Shown piece by piece: positions 31,779-40,856 of a stretch of DNA of 64,000 nt. The position numbers were made by a program, and so were the translations under genes. Numbering within the stretch: position 1 is the stretch's first letter; each line of letters opens with the position of its first letter. The notes beneath the pieces were generated by a model. It had not been told where the DNA came from and searched no databases. It saw nothing but the letters and a program-made list of their open reading frames with translations. The DNA is from Solirubrobacteraceae bacterium (GTDB lineage: Bacteria > Actinomycetota > Thermoleophilia > Solirubrobacterales > Solirubrobacteraceae), in contig JANWIP010000022.1 in the NCBI GenBank assembly GCA_025449845.1, forward strand, positions 1-64,000, given 5' to 3'.

Positions 31779-33281
31779 ATGAGCACCCGCGAAGAGACGA
31801 TCCAGACAGGCACCATCCGCACGGATCTGCCGGCACGCCTGGACCGGCTGCCGTGGTCACGCTTTCACTGGCAGGTGATCATCGGCCTGGGAACGGTGTG
31901 GATTCTCGACGGGCTGGAGGTCACGATCGTAGGCTCGATTTCCGGGCGCCTGTCCGAACCAGGCGCCGGCATCGGCATCTCGGCCTCGGAAGTGGCAGGG
32001 CTGGCGGCGACGCTGTATGTGATCGGCGCATGCGTGGGAGCGCTCGTGTTCGGCCAGCTCACCGACCGCTTCGGGCGCAAGCGGCTGTTCATGCTGACGC
32101 TCGGCATCTACCTGTTCGCGACGGTGATGACGGCCTTCTCATTTTCGCCGCTGTGGTTCTTTGTGTTCCGTTTCTTGACGGGCATGGGAATCGGCGGTGA
32201 GTACAGCGCGATCAACTCGGCGATCGATGAGTTGATTCCGTCAAAGCACCGAGGACGCACGGATATCAGCATCAATGGCAGCTACTGGGGTGGCGCGATC
32301 GCTGGATCGCTGCTGGCGGTGTTTGCGCTTAATACGGCGATCTTCCCCATCAACATCGGCTGGCGGCTGTGCTTCGCGCTGGGCGCGGTGCTCGGCCTGG
32401 GAGTGCTGCTGGTGCGCCGCAACGTGCCCGAGAGCCCGCGCTGGCTGTTCATCCACGGGCGCGAGCAGGAGGCCGAGGAAATAGTGAGCGATATCGAGCG
32501 GCGCGTGCGCGAGGAGACCGGCAAGGAGCTTCCCGAGCCCGAGGAGAGCATCACGGTGCGCCAGCGCAAGACGATTCCGCTCAATTTGATCGTGCGCTCG
32601 GTGCTGACGCTGTACCCGCGGCGCAGCATCCTGGGCCTGGCGCTGTTCATTGGGCAGGCCTTCCTTTACAACGCGGTGCTGTTCAGCTTGGGCGATCTGC
32701 TGGGCACGTTCTTCGGGGTGCCCAGCGGCGATGTGCCCTACTACATCGCGGTCTTCGCCGTGGGCAACCTGCTGGGCCCGCTGACGTTGGGCCACCTGTT
32801 CGACACGGTGGGGCGCAAGCCGATGATCGCCGGCACCTACATCCTCTCGGGCGGCTTGCTGGTGGTGACGGCCTTCCTGTTCAAGGGCGGCGAACTCACG
32901 GCGGTGGGCCTGGTGGTGGCGCTGATGTGCGTGTTCTTCTTCGCCTCGGCAGGTGTGAGCGCGGCCTACCTGACGGTCTCAGAGATCTTTCCGATGGAGA
33001 CGCGCGCACTGTGCATCGCGGTGTTCTATGCAATCGGAACCGGCACGGGCGGCGCGGTCGGTCCGCTGCTGTTCGCCAACCTGATCGAAAGCGGCAAGGC
33101 CAGCCATGTGTTTGTGGGCTTCATGATTGGAGCGGTGGCGATGATCCTGGGCGGCGTTGCGGAGATCTTCTTTGGAGTCAAGGCCGAGCGACGGGGCCTG
33201 GAGAGCATTGCCAAGCCGCTGACCGCGCAGGACACGGGCGCCGGGGCGGCCATGGGGCCGGCAAGTCCAGCGATCTCCTAG
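31779..33281 (+). CDS. MFS transporter, sugar-porter/metabolite family
   Basis: A 500-residue 12-helix transporter. It shows loop motif [13 protein letters not shown] after helix 2 and DTVGRKPM in the second half, plus [30 protein letters not shown] and PESPRWLF, as in the sugar porter/metabolite:H+ symporter group. The substrate is not predictable. It sits inside the stress-regulatory cluster on the same strand, 47 nt after the RsbW-like gene, so it may be read from the same promoter even though it has no regulatory role. Confidence 0.9.
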   Translation: MSTREETIQTGTIRTDLPARLDRLPWSRFHWQVIIGLGTVWILDGLEVTIVGSISGRLSEPGAGIGISASEVAGLAATLYVIGACVGALVFGQLTDRFGRKRLFMLTLGIYLFATVMTAFSFSPLWFFVFRFLTGMGIGGEYSAINSAIDELIPSKHRGRTDISINGSYWGGAIAGSLLAVFALNTAIFPINIGWRLCFALGAVLGLGVLLVRRNVPESPRWLFIHGREQEAEEIVSDIERRVREETGKELPEPEESITVRQRKTIPLNLIVRSVLTLYPRRSILGLALFIGQAFLYNAVLFSLGDLLGTFFGVPSGDVPYYIAVFAVGNLLGPLTLGHLFDTVGRKPMIAGTYILSGGLLVVTAFLFKGGELTAVGLVVALMCVFFFASAGVSAAYLTVSEIFPMETRALCIAVFYAIGTGTGGAVGPLLFANLIESGKASHVFVGFMIGAVAMILGGVAEIFFGVKAERRGLESIAKPLTAQDTGAGAAMGPASPAIS

Positions 33282-33396
33282 CCTCCAAGCTCTCCATATA
33301 CGCTCACGATGCCTATGATCGAGGCGAGGGAGCATCGGCATCCACGCTCAATCCAGTGTCAGTGACGCAATCGACCTCCTGCTTGAGGCGGGAGTC

Positions 33397-35043
33397 GTGC
33401 TGGCAACCTCTTTGGATCCAGCGACGACGATGGGTGATGTGGCGCGCCTTACGGTGCCGCGCCTGGCGGATCTCTGCGTGATCGACCTGCTCGATGAGGA
33501 TGGCTCGATCAGAGACGTGGCAGTGGCCGCAACCGACGAGCAGATAGCGCGCGAGCTGGAGGAGTTGCGAGGACGACATCAGCTCGATGCAGACGGCGAG
33601 CATCCGGTGGCATGCGTGATTCGCAGCGGCGATCCGATGCTTTTGCCGGAGATGCCAAGCACGCTGCTGAGGTCCATCGCACAGGGCTCGGAGCATGCGA
33701 AGTTCATGATCGACAATGGCTATCGCTCGGCTGTGGTGGCGCCGCTCCAGGCGCGCGAGCGCACGTTGGGCGCGCTCTCGGTGCTGCGACTCGGCAGTGG
33801 CTTGTCATACGGCGAGGAGGACCTGGAGCTGGTCTGCGAGCTGGCGCGACGCGCCGCGCTGGCGATCGACAACGCCCGTCTGTTCTCGGACCTGCGCCGG
33901 GTCGAGCAGCGCCTGGAGGCGATTCTGGTGAATCTCGCCGAGGCGATCACGGTCATAGATGAGCAGGGCCGAACGGTCTTCGCAAATCAGGCTGCGGCCG
34001 ATCTGCTGGGAGCAGCCACGCCAGGCGATCTGACGAAAGCGCAGCCGGGGAGCATCATGCAGCGCTTTCAGGTCCTTGACGAGCAGGGCCAGGAGCTCGA
34101 TCTGGAGGCTATGCCAGGGCAGCGTCTGCTTGCAGGCGAAGACGCGGGGCCGCTGTTGGTGAGGAACATCGTCCGAGCCACGGGAGAGGAGCGCTGGCTG
34201 ATCGTGCGCTCCTCGCCGGTCAACGACCCCGAGACGGGACGCATCCTGTTTGCGGTCAATGTCTTTGAGAACATTACGGAGATCAAGCGGGCGCAGCTGG
34301 CAGAGAGCTTGATCGCGCACACGCTGCAGCGCGCATTGCTGCCCGCGCGGCTGCCGGAGATCGCGGGGATCGAGGTGCAGGCGCTGTATGCCGCGGCTGG
34401 CGAGTTCAATGAGGTCGGCGGCGACTTCTACGACGTGATGCCCCAGGGTGAGGATCGCTGGATGATGATGATCGGCGACGTCTGCGGTAAGGGACCGCGG
34501 GCCGCAGGGGTGACGGCGCTGGCACGCCACACACTGCGCGCGGCGGCAATGAGCGGACAGTCACCGGCCGGCATGCTCTCCACGTTGCATGAGGCTCTGC
34601 GCAGTCAGCCACAGGGCACGGACCTGTGCACGGTATGCCTGGTAATGCTGGAGCGCGAGAGCGAGGACGTCAAGCTGACGGTCGCACTCGCGGGGCATCC
34701 GGCACCGCTGTTGATCGACCGCGAGGGCAACGTCAAGGAGATCGGCCGCTACGGCACGCTGCTGGGAGTGATCGATCCGGTGCGAATCGAGCAGCGCGAG
34801 GTCTTTCTGGAGGCCGGCGAAACGCTGCTGCTGTACACCGACGGCGTGTCCGAGGCAGGCGCCCCAAACAGTCCGTTGGGCGAGCGCAGGCTGCATGAGC
34901 TGTGCGCGAATGCCCCCAGCATGACGCTCCAGAAGCTGCTTGAGCAGATCGAACTCGCGGCTCGCGCGCGCAGCGGGGGCAAGCTGCGCGATGACATAGC
35001 GCTACTGGCATTACGCTGTGACGGGGCGAAAGCAATGCGCTAA
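33397..35043 (+). CDS. GAF-PAS-PP2C (SpoIIE-type) phosphatase
   Basis: Protein of 548 residues as bounded by a GTG at 33397: GAF domain (residues about 10-165), PAS domain (170-300, VEQRLEAILVNLAEAITVIDEQGRTVFANQAAADLLG), SpoIIE/PP2C phosphatase (310-545) with FNEVGGDFYDVMP, MIGDVCGKGPRAAGVTALARHTLR, LLYTDGVSEA and LRDDIALLAL metal-binding motifs. It should dephosphorylate the STAS antagonist encoded next. Coding signal (SVSDAIDLLLEAGVVLATSLDP) appears to begin about 13 codons before the GTG, where only non-standard starts exist, so the true N-terminus is unclear. Confidence 0.92.
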   Translation: MLATSLDPATTMGDVARLTVPRLADLCVIDLLDEDGSIRDVAVAATDEQIARELEELRGRHQLDADGEHPVACVIRSGDPMLLPEMPSTLLRSIAQGSEHAKFMIDNGYRSAVVAPLQARERTLGALSVLRLGSGLSYGEEDLELVCELARRAALAIDNARLFSDLRRVEQRLEAILVNLAEAITVIDEQGRTVFANQAAADLLGAATPGDLTKAQPGSIMQRFQVLDEQGQELDLEAMPGQRLLAGEDAGPLLVRNIVRATGEERWLIVRSSPVNDPETGRILFAVNVFENITEIKRAQLAESLIAHTLQRALLPARLPEIAGIEVQALYAAAGEFNEVGGDFYDVMPQGEDRWMMMIGDVCGKGPRAAGVTALARHTLRAAAMSGQSPAGMLSTLHEALRSQPQGTDLCTVCLVMLERESEDVKLTVALAGHPAPLLIDREGNVKEIGRYGTLLGVIDPVRIEQREVFLEAGETLLLYTDGVSEAGAPNSPLGERRLHELCANAPSMTLQKLLEQIELAARARSGGKLRDDIALLALRCDGAKAMR

Positions 35044-35052
35044 CGTAGCGCT

Positions 35053-35394
35053 ATGGCTGAGCAGGACCATTTCCGGATCGAGATTCGAAATTCGCCCGAC
35101 AGAGTTGTGCTGTGCTTGCACGGCGAGCTCGATTTGGCCAGCGCGCCACTGCTACAGCAGGAGATCGAGAGCGCGGGAGCCGATGCGGGCATGATCGTGC
35201 TGGACCTGAAGGAGCTTCAGTTCATCGACTCGACCGGCCTGCGAATCGTGCTGGCGGCCAACGAGCGTTCACAGGAGCGCGGGCAGGAGTTCGCGCTGAC
35301 ACGCGGCTCGCAACAGGTCCAGCGCCTGCTGAGGATCACAGGCGTGGGCGAGCACCTGCGGATCATCGCTTCGCCCGACGAGATCCTCGTTTAG
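35053..35394 (+). CDS. STAS-domain anti-sigma factor antagonist (RsbV-like)
   Basis: A 113-residue single STAS domain with the phosphorylatable serine in LKELQFIDSTGLRIVL and N-terminal GELDLASAPLL. In partner switching it binds the RsbW-like kinase when unphosphorylated and frees the sigma factor. It starts 9 nt after the phosphatase stop. Its last 32 nt overlap the 3' end of ligD on the other strand. Confidence 0.94.
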   Translation: MAEQDHFRIEIRNSPDRVVLCLHGELDLASAPLLQQEIESAGADAGMIVLDLKELQFIDSTGLRIVLAANERSQERGQEFALTRGSQQVQRLLRITGVGEHLRIIASPDEILV

Positions 35395-38029
35395 CACCGC
35401 CATCCTCGCCCGCTCTTGACCCGCCACGGCCGCCGCGAGGCGTGACCTTGCTGCCACCCGCGCGGGCCTCGCCGATCTGTGGGCCGCGGACCTCGCCAGC
35501 CTGTGCGCCAAATAGATCAGGCAGCGTCTGCGGGAGGCTGAGCAGAGGGGCGAAGAGGTCGCCATGCTGCTCGATGCGCTCCAGCAACGCCGCCGGCTCG
35601 GCGCTCAGCTGCTGCTCTTTGCGACGACGCGACCCCCGCTCGACCTCCTCCCAGGTGAGCGGTGTGGAGATCGTGGGACGCTCGCGGGCGCGCAGGGAGT
35701 AGACACAGACGGTCGTCTTGTGCGGGTCGTTCTGGCTCCAGTCGATGAACACCTTGCCGGGACGATGGCTCTTGGTCATACGCGAGAGGACAACCTGGGG
35801 GTGCTGCTTCTGTAGCAGCTCGGCAACGGCGCGAGCAAACGGCTTGGTCTGCTCGTAGCCAATGGGCGTATTGAGCGGCAGATATACCTGAAGGCCCTTC
35901 GAGCCGGAGGTCTTGACGAGCACGGTAAGGCCGAACGCCTCAAACAGCTCCCTGATCCAGAGCGCCACGCGGCAGCACTCGCGCAGTCCGGCGGGCGGCC
36001 CGGGGTCCAGGTCGAAGACAAGCATCGTCGGGGTATCCATATCCGCCGCACGCGAGAGGCTTGGATGCAGCTCGATGCTGGCAAGGTTGGCAGTCCAGAT
36101 CAAAGTGGGCAGATCGCCAACTACGCAGTAGTCGATGGGCTCCTCCTGACGCTCGCTCCAAATGGCGGCGGTCTGCACCCACTCGGGCCGGTGAGAGGGA
36201 CAGCGCTTCTCGTAGAAGTACTCCTCCCGCACGCCATCGGGGTAGCGCTTGAAGGTGAGCGGACGCCCCTGCAGGTGCGGTAGCAGCACAGGCGCGACGG
36301 CGGCGTAGTAGTCCACCATGTCGCCCTTGGTGAAACCGCTGTCGGGGTAGAGGACCTTGTCGCGGTTGGACAGGCGCAGCGTTCGCCCAGCGGCAGCGAT
36401 CTCGGTATAGCGCTTGGTCTCACGAAGCACCTCATAAGGCGCGGCGGTGGACATCTCGATCTCCACCTGCTCGGCCGGCTTGTCGCCGCGCAGTCCCTTG
36501 TAGGAGGAATGGCGCAGGATACGTTGCCGGGTCCAGTGCGAGAACTCGATCTCGGCGACCAGCTCCGGCTCCACGAAGTGCGCACCTCGCGGGGGCTGAA
36601 CGCCGCGCTTGCTGAAGGGACTGGAGCGCCGCCGGCGATCGGCCAGCTGCTTGGCGAGGCGCTCCAGCTCGGACTCATCAAAGCCCGTACCGACACGACC
36701 GGCGTAGCGCAGCACGCGACCCTTGCCTTCATCCCCCTCCCCCTTGCCGTTGCCGTTGCCCTCGCCCTCGCCCTCATCCTCGTAATAGCCCATAAGCAGC
36801 GCTCCGAGCTGGCCCGAGCGCCGGCCCTTGCCGGTAAGCCAACCGCCAATCAAGAGCTCCTGGCGGTTGATGTTCTTGACCTTCACCCAATTGCCGTTGC
36901 GCTCACCTGGCCGGTAGACAGAGTCCAGGCGCTTCGCGAGCACTCCCTCTAGGCCGTGCTTGGCGGTGACCTCCAGAAAGTCGCGTCCGTTACCCAGGTG
37001 ATAGGCAGGCGTTCGCCAGGCAGGGCCATTGAGCTTGAGCTGCTCCAGCAGCGCACGGCGCTCGCGATAGGCAAGTCCCATTGTGCTGTGACCATCGAGG
37101 TAGAGCAGGTCGAAGATGACATAGGTGGCGGGCGTTTCGCGGGCGAGTCGCCGGATGGCACCGTCAGAGGTCAGGTGCATGCGACTCTGCAGGCGCTCAA
37201 AGCTGGGGCTTCCGTTCTCATCGAAGGCGACGATCTCGCCATCGAGGATCGCCTCGCGAGCACCGAGCTGGCGACCGAGCGCATGCAGCTCGGGGTAACG
37301 GGAGCCGATGTCAGCGAGACTGCGGCTCTCGATGCGGAGGCGACCGGGACGCCAATAGGCAATCGCGCGCACGCCATCCCACTTGACCTCAAACCCCCAG
37401 GCGTCCTCGCGGGCGGGCAACTCACCAGAGAGCGCGAGCATCGGCGGCAGGTGCTCAGGCATCGTTTCGCGCTTCTCAGCAGGAGGGTCCATGCGGTGAA
37501 TCATCCAGTCCTTCTCGTCGCGCGTGCGGAAGAGGGCGTATCGCCCGCGCAGACGCTCGCCGTGAAAGACGACGATGAGCTTGCCATCGGTGTACTTCTC
37601 GCAGTCATAGCTGCCGTGATCCCAGATGAGAACGCGCCCCGCCCCGTAGTTGCCCGCGGGGATCTCGCCCTGGAAGTCGATGTAGGAGAGAGGGTGGTCC
37701 TCGACGTGGATGGCCTTGCGGTTTTCACTGGGATCCTGCGGAATCCCGTTGGGCACGGCCCACGACATCAGTGCCCCATCACGCTCCAGGCGCAAGTCCC
37801 AGTGGAGCCTGCGCGCATGGTGCTCGTGCACGACGAAACGGGCGCGCGATGTTTTGGGGGCGCGCTTGCTCGGAGCCTTCGGTGCGCGCCCACTCGACGC
37901 CTTGGGTGCGGCTGACTCTGGCCCCTCCGGAGCAGGCTCGGGCGTGCGCTGAAAATCGCGCTTGGCGCGATATTGGCGCAGTTTGCCGGCACTGCCCTCA
38001 GCGGTCACGACATCGGTGACTCTACCCAC
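35363..38029 (-). CDS. ligD: Multidomain DNA ligase D (PE-LIG-POL)
   Basis: An 888-residue bacterial end-joining enzyme. Order: 3'-phosphoesterase (KLRQYRAKRDFQRTPEP, HHARRLHWDLRLE, GEIPAGNYGAG), ATP-dependent ligase (catalytic Lys216 in EVKWDGVRA, DGEIVAFD, KHGLEGVLAKRLDS, then an OB fold), primase-polymerase (VLYPDSGFTKGDMVDYY, LVFDLDPGPPAG). This is the Pseudomonas-type order; mycobacterial LigD runs POL-PE-LIG. An acidic Gly/Glu/Asn repeat interrupts the OB fold near residues 430-450, and the C-terminus has a Gly/Arg-rich tail. No Ku gene is in the window. Confidence 0.95.
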   Translation of the reverse strand: MGRVTDVVTAEGSAGKLRQYRAKRDFQRTPEPAPEGPESAAPKASSGRAPKAPSKRAPKTSRARFVVHEHHARRLHWDLRLERDGALMSWAVPNGIPQDPSENRKAIHVEDHPLSYIDFQGEIPAGNYGAGRVLIWDHGSYDCEKYTDGKLIVVFHGERLRGRYALFRTRDEKDWMIHRMDPPAEKRETMPEHLPPMLALSGELPAREDAWGFEVKWDGVRAIAYWRPGRLRIESRSLADIGSRYPELHALGRQLGAREAILDGEIVAFDENGSPSFERLQSRMHLTSDGAIRRLARETPATYVIFDLLYLDGHSTMGLAYRERRALLEQLKLNGPAWRTPAYHLGNGRDFLEVTAKHGLEGVLAKRLDSVYRPGERNGNWVKVKNINRQELLIGGWLTGKGRRSGQLGALLMGYYEDEGEGEGNGNGKGEGDEGKGRVLRYAGRVGTGFDESELERLAKQLADRRRRSSPFSKRGVQPPRGAHFVEPELVAEIEFSHWTRQRILRHSSYKGLRGDKPAEQVEIEMSTAAPYEVLRETKRYTEIAAAGRTLRLSNRDKVLYPDSGFTKGDMVDYYAAVAPVLLPHLQGRPLTFKRYPDGVREEYFYEKRCPSHRPEWVQTAAIWSERQEEPIDYCVVGDLPTLIWTANLASIELHPSLSRAADMDTPTMLVFDLDPGPPAGLRECCRVALWIRELFEAFGLTVLVKTSGSKGLQVYLPLNTPIGYEQTKPFARAVAELLQKQHPQVVLSRMTKSHRPGKVFIDWSQNDPHKTTVCVYSLRARERPTISTPLTWEEVERGSRRRKEQQLSAEPAALLERIEQHGDLFAPLLSLPQTLPDLFGAQAGEVRGPQIGEARAGGSKVTPRGGRGGSRAGEDGGAKRGSRRAKR

Positions 38030-38100
38030 CGCGGGACAAACGAATCAGCCAGGATTCCTTACACGGTTTCGCCAGCGTCCGCCTGGGTAGTCAAAGGGTC

Positions 38101-38301
38101 GTGGCTGAAGAGCGCAAACCATCCGATCGCCCGCCGCTGGAGGCTCCCACGGGGCGGACCTCCGATGAGATGCCGGATGCGCTGGAAAGCGCCGAACGCG
38201 AAGCAGCCCGTCGCTGGCTGCTGCAGATGAGTCGTCGCGATCGGAACAAGAGACTCGCAAATGGGCGGACCGACAGACGTCGCGCCATCGCCTGTCGGTA
38301 A
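38101..38301 (+). CDS. Possible small charged protein
   Basis: A GTG-initiated 66-residue frame (MAEERKPSDRPPLEAPTGRT...) is acidic then very basic and has no recognised domain. AAAGGG precedes it but only 2 nt from the GTG. It lies between the divergent starts of ligD and the end of the flippase-like gene in 335 nt with no other candidate. It could be chance. Confidence 0.3.
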   Translation: MAEERKPSDRPPLEAPTGRTSDEMPDALESAEREAARRWLLQMSRRDRNKRLANGRTDRRRAIACR

Positions 38302-38364
38302 GGGCTGCGTCAGCCACGCGGCCACCCCTACGCTGCGCATTCACCCTACGCCGCGCGGCCACCC

Positions 38365-39495
38365 CTAAGGGCTGAGCGGCTCAAGCATGCCGCCGCCGGC
38401 GCCCTCGTCGTCGGCCTCGCCACTGTCGAGCGCGCCAAACTCACGGCGCAGGAAGAGATAGGCGATACCGCCGCCGATGAGGGGCACGAGGTAACCGATC
38501 GCCTGGTAGAGCACAACCGCGGCGACGGCTTCGTTATGGCCGGTGCCGAAGACGATCAGCATCGCGGACATGCCGCCGACGGCCCCGAGGTTCGCGGGCA
38601 GCGGGATCGAGCCAGCGAGGCCGCCGATCAGGTAGCACATGGAGACCACGGCGAAGCTCGGCACCGGATGAGCGTCGATGGCGACGAAGGCGCCCTGCAG
38701 CACGGCCATGTCAAAGCCGAGGTAGATGACCGCGCCGAGCACGATCTTGGTGCTGCCGCGATGACGCAGCATCTGCTTGATGTTCTGGACCGACCTCGCA
38801 AGCGTGACGACACCTTTGGCGAGCTTGGGTCGCCTGTCTTGGAGGCGCTTGGCGAGACGTTCGGCACGGCCGGCAATAAAGAGCGCCAGCGCCAAGCCGA
38901 CCACGACGACCAGCGCAGGCAGCAGTGTCAGCAGCAGGTTGTCCTCCCCACCAAACAACCCGGTAGCAAGGCCAACACCGAAAAACACGATCGCCAAGCC
39001 GTCAACGGTGGAGTTGAGGAACATCAGCGTGAACTGGCGCTCGCCGACGCGATCCATGGACATCCCCAGGCGGTGAAGCATCCAGGCGCCCACGCCCATG
39101 CTGCCCAGCGTGCCGCCGGGCACAAGCATGCCGCCCCCGAGCTGGGCCCAGGCGACGCGCGCACCGAGATGCTTGCCACGCCCTCCCTGCCTGAGCAGAT
39201 CTTCGGGGTCCAAGATGCCGCGCCAGGAGATGACGTAGCCGATCTCCGAGATCGTCTCGACGCCCATGGCGGCGATCACCCAGCGCAGCTGAACGCTCTG
39301 TAGGTTTTCAAGCGCCTTTTCAAGCCCCGGCACGAGCTTGAGGACGAGGTAGACGAAGACGAGGAAGCCAATGAGCTTCAGCGCTCGTTTCGTGAGATGG
39401 CTGCGCACCTCCCGCAGGAGACTCCGCGTGCGACGTAGGCGCTCGCGCTTGGACGCCTGCGCGGACGCCTGTGCGGTTACGGTCTCGCCAGTCAT
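38365..39495 (-). CDS. Flippase-like integral membrane protein (LPG synthase TM family)
   Basis: A 376-residue protein with eight or so transmembrane segments after a basic N-terminus (KRERLRRTRSLLREVRSHL). Segments such as LRWVIAAMGVETISEIGYVISWRGIL, GSMGVGAWMLHRLGMSMDRVGERQ and MCYLIGGLAGSIPLPANLGAVGGMSAMLIVFG match the YbhN/UPF0104 family related to the transmembrane half of lysylphosphatidylglycerol synthase. The family is thought to move or modify lipids or lipid-linked molecules. No soluble MprF domain is attached. Confidence 0.87.
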   Translation of the reverse strand: MTGETVTAQASAQASKRERLRRTRSLLREVRSHLTKRALKLIGFLVFVYLVLKLVPGLEKALENLQSVQLRWVIAAMGVETISEIGYVISWRGILDPEDLLRQGGRGKHLGARVAWAQLGGGMLVPGGTLGSMGVGAWMLHRLGMSMDRVGERQFTLMFLNSTVDGLAIVFFGVGLATGLFGGEDNLLLTLLPALVVVVGLALALFIAGRAERLAKRLQDRRPKLAKGVVTLARSVQNIKQMLRHRGSTKIVLGAVIYLGFDMAVLQGAFVAIDAHPVPSFAVVSMCYLIGGLAGSIPLPANLGAVGGMSAMLIVFGTGHNEAVAAVVLYQAIGYLVPLIGGGIAYLFLRREFGALDSGEADDEGAGGGMLEPLSP

Positions 39496-39547
39496 CGCAC
39501 TACTTTTTCAGGTCTGTCCCCGGACGCGCATCGTGAGAGTCCGTGCG

Positions 39548-40381
39548 TCAGGCTGGGGTTTCGGCGGGCAGGCCGACCAGTTGAGCACTGCGCTCCCAGA
39601 GGCCCTCGGCAAACGTCTCATCCTGAGCCTGGGCGCTGGGCGCGAGCACCTTCTCATCCTGGACGTACTCGCCGGTCAAGGCGGCGGCCTGCTCGGACAG
39701 CGAGAGCCATACCAACGAGCGAGCGCCACGCTGCGGCGAGCGGAAGAAGGGCCCGCCAAGCGTGGTGAGAAGCTTCCAGATGCCGTTGTCGTTCTTACCG
39801 AAGCCGGTGCGCACGACGCCGGGGTGAAAGCAGTTCGCGTGCAACTCCGGCGCGCGCTTGGCCAACTCGCGCGTAAAGAGGATGTTGCAGAGCTTGGAGG
39901 TGCCGTAGACACGCATGGCGGAGTAGGACTTCTCGGACTGCAAGTCGTCGAGGTCCAGGCGCCCGGACTTGTGAGCGTCGGATGACGTGGTCACGACGCG
40001 AGCACCGTGGAGGCGATCGCGCAGCAGGTTGGTGAGCAGGAAAGGCGCGAGATGGTTCAAGGCAAAGCTCTGCTCGAAACCCTCCGTGGTCTCCTTACGC
40101 GTAGCGAACAGCGCGCCGGCGTTGTTGGCGAGCACGTCGATGTGCTCATAGCGCTCGCGGGCCTCCGCGGCGAGCGCCCGCACATCGGCCATCAGCGCCA
40201 GGTCGGCAACGTGCTCGTGGACCTGGGCGCCACCGCCCGCCGCCCTGGCTTCCTGCGCGACGGCCCCAACGCGCTCGGCGTCACGACCCACGAGCGCGAC
40301 CTCGGCGCCTTCGCGGGCGAGCTCGACCGCGGCGGCGCGGCCGATGCCGCGCGTGGCGCCAGTGAGCAGTACGAGGGTCAT
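39548..40381 (-). CDS. Short-chain dehydrogenase, retinol-dehydrogenase-like
   Basis: A 277-residue Rossmann enzyme: TGATRGIG cofactor motif, NNAGAL, catalytic triad with SSDAH and YGTSKLCN, then HPGVVRTGF. The family reduces or oxidises assorted carbonyl compounds with NAD(P)H; the substrate is unknown. The ATG at 40381 is preferred over a TTG eight codons earlier, because the Rossmann strand starts immediately after it. Confidence 0.9.
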   Translation of the reverse strand: MTLVLLTGATRGIGRAAAVELAREGAEVALVGRDAERVGAVAQEARAAGGGAQVHEHVADLALMADVRALAAEARERYEHIDVLANNAGALFATRKETTEGFEQSFALNHLAPFLLTNLLRDRLHGARVVTTSSDAHKSGRLDLDDLQSEKSYSAMRVYGTSKLCNILFTRELAKRAPELHANCFHPGVVRTGFGKNDNGIWKLLTTLGGPFFRSPQRGARSLVWLSLSEQAAALTGEYVQDEKVLAPSAQAQDETFAEGLWERSAQLVGLPAETPA

Positions 40382-40437
40382 GTCCTGGACTCTACTTGCA
40401 CGCAAAGACCAGACAGTGTGCTGGGGGCAGCGAATCC

Positions 40438-40827
40438 TTAGGGCAACTCGCTGAGGTACTTCTCGGTGAGCCGCTTTGGGGCACGGTTGAGCCAGGCCTC
40501 GGTGACAAGCTCCTGCAGATCCGCAAGGCCGATGCTGTCAAGCCGCACGAGGATCGCGGGGTAGCCATCGAAGTGCGAGGTCGTGAAAAAGACCTGTGGA
40601 TCATCCGCGAGCAAGACCTCCTTGGCCATGAGGTGCTCCACGCGCGCGCCCAGGATCGGCCCCTGTGGGGCGGCAGCCCCAAGGGCTTCGATTTCCTTAG
40701 GGCGCAGCGGTCTCTCCCAAACAAACAACTTGTCCTTGACCCGCCACTGGAGTCGCTCGCGGGAGAGGCGCTCGTCGGTCTCAGGCAGTGCAAGCGCGAT
40801 GCGGCGCACGTCATCCCAGCTGGCCAT
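40438..40827 (-). CDS. MmcQ/YjbR family protein
   Basis: A 129-residue protein with the YjbR-fold pattern: WDDVRRIALALPETDE at the start, KDKLFVWERPL in the middle, PAILVRLDSIGLADLQELVTEAWLNRAPKRL at the end. The family is a small CyaY-like/double-wing DNA-binding-like fold of unknown role. It lies between the SDR and the FAD enzyme on the same strand. Confidence 0.88.
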   Translation of the reverse strand: MASWDDVRRIALALPETDERLSRERLQWRVKDKLFVWERPLRPKEIEALGAAAPQGPILGARVEHLMAKEVLLADDPQVFFTTSHFDGYPAILVRLDSIGLADLQELVTEAWLNRAPKRLTEKYLSELP

Positions 40828-40856
40828 GCCCCCACCCTAGCTCCGCGGACGTATGC

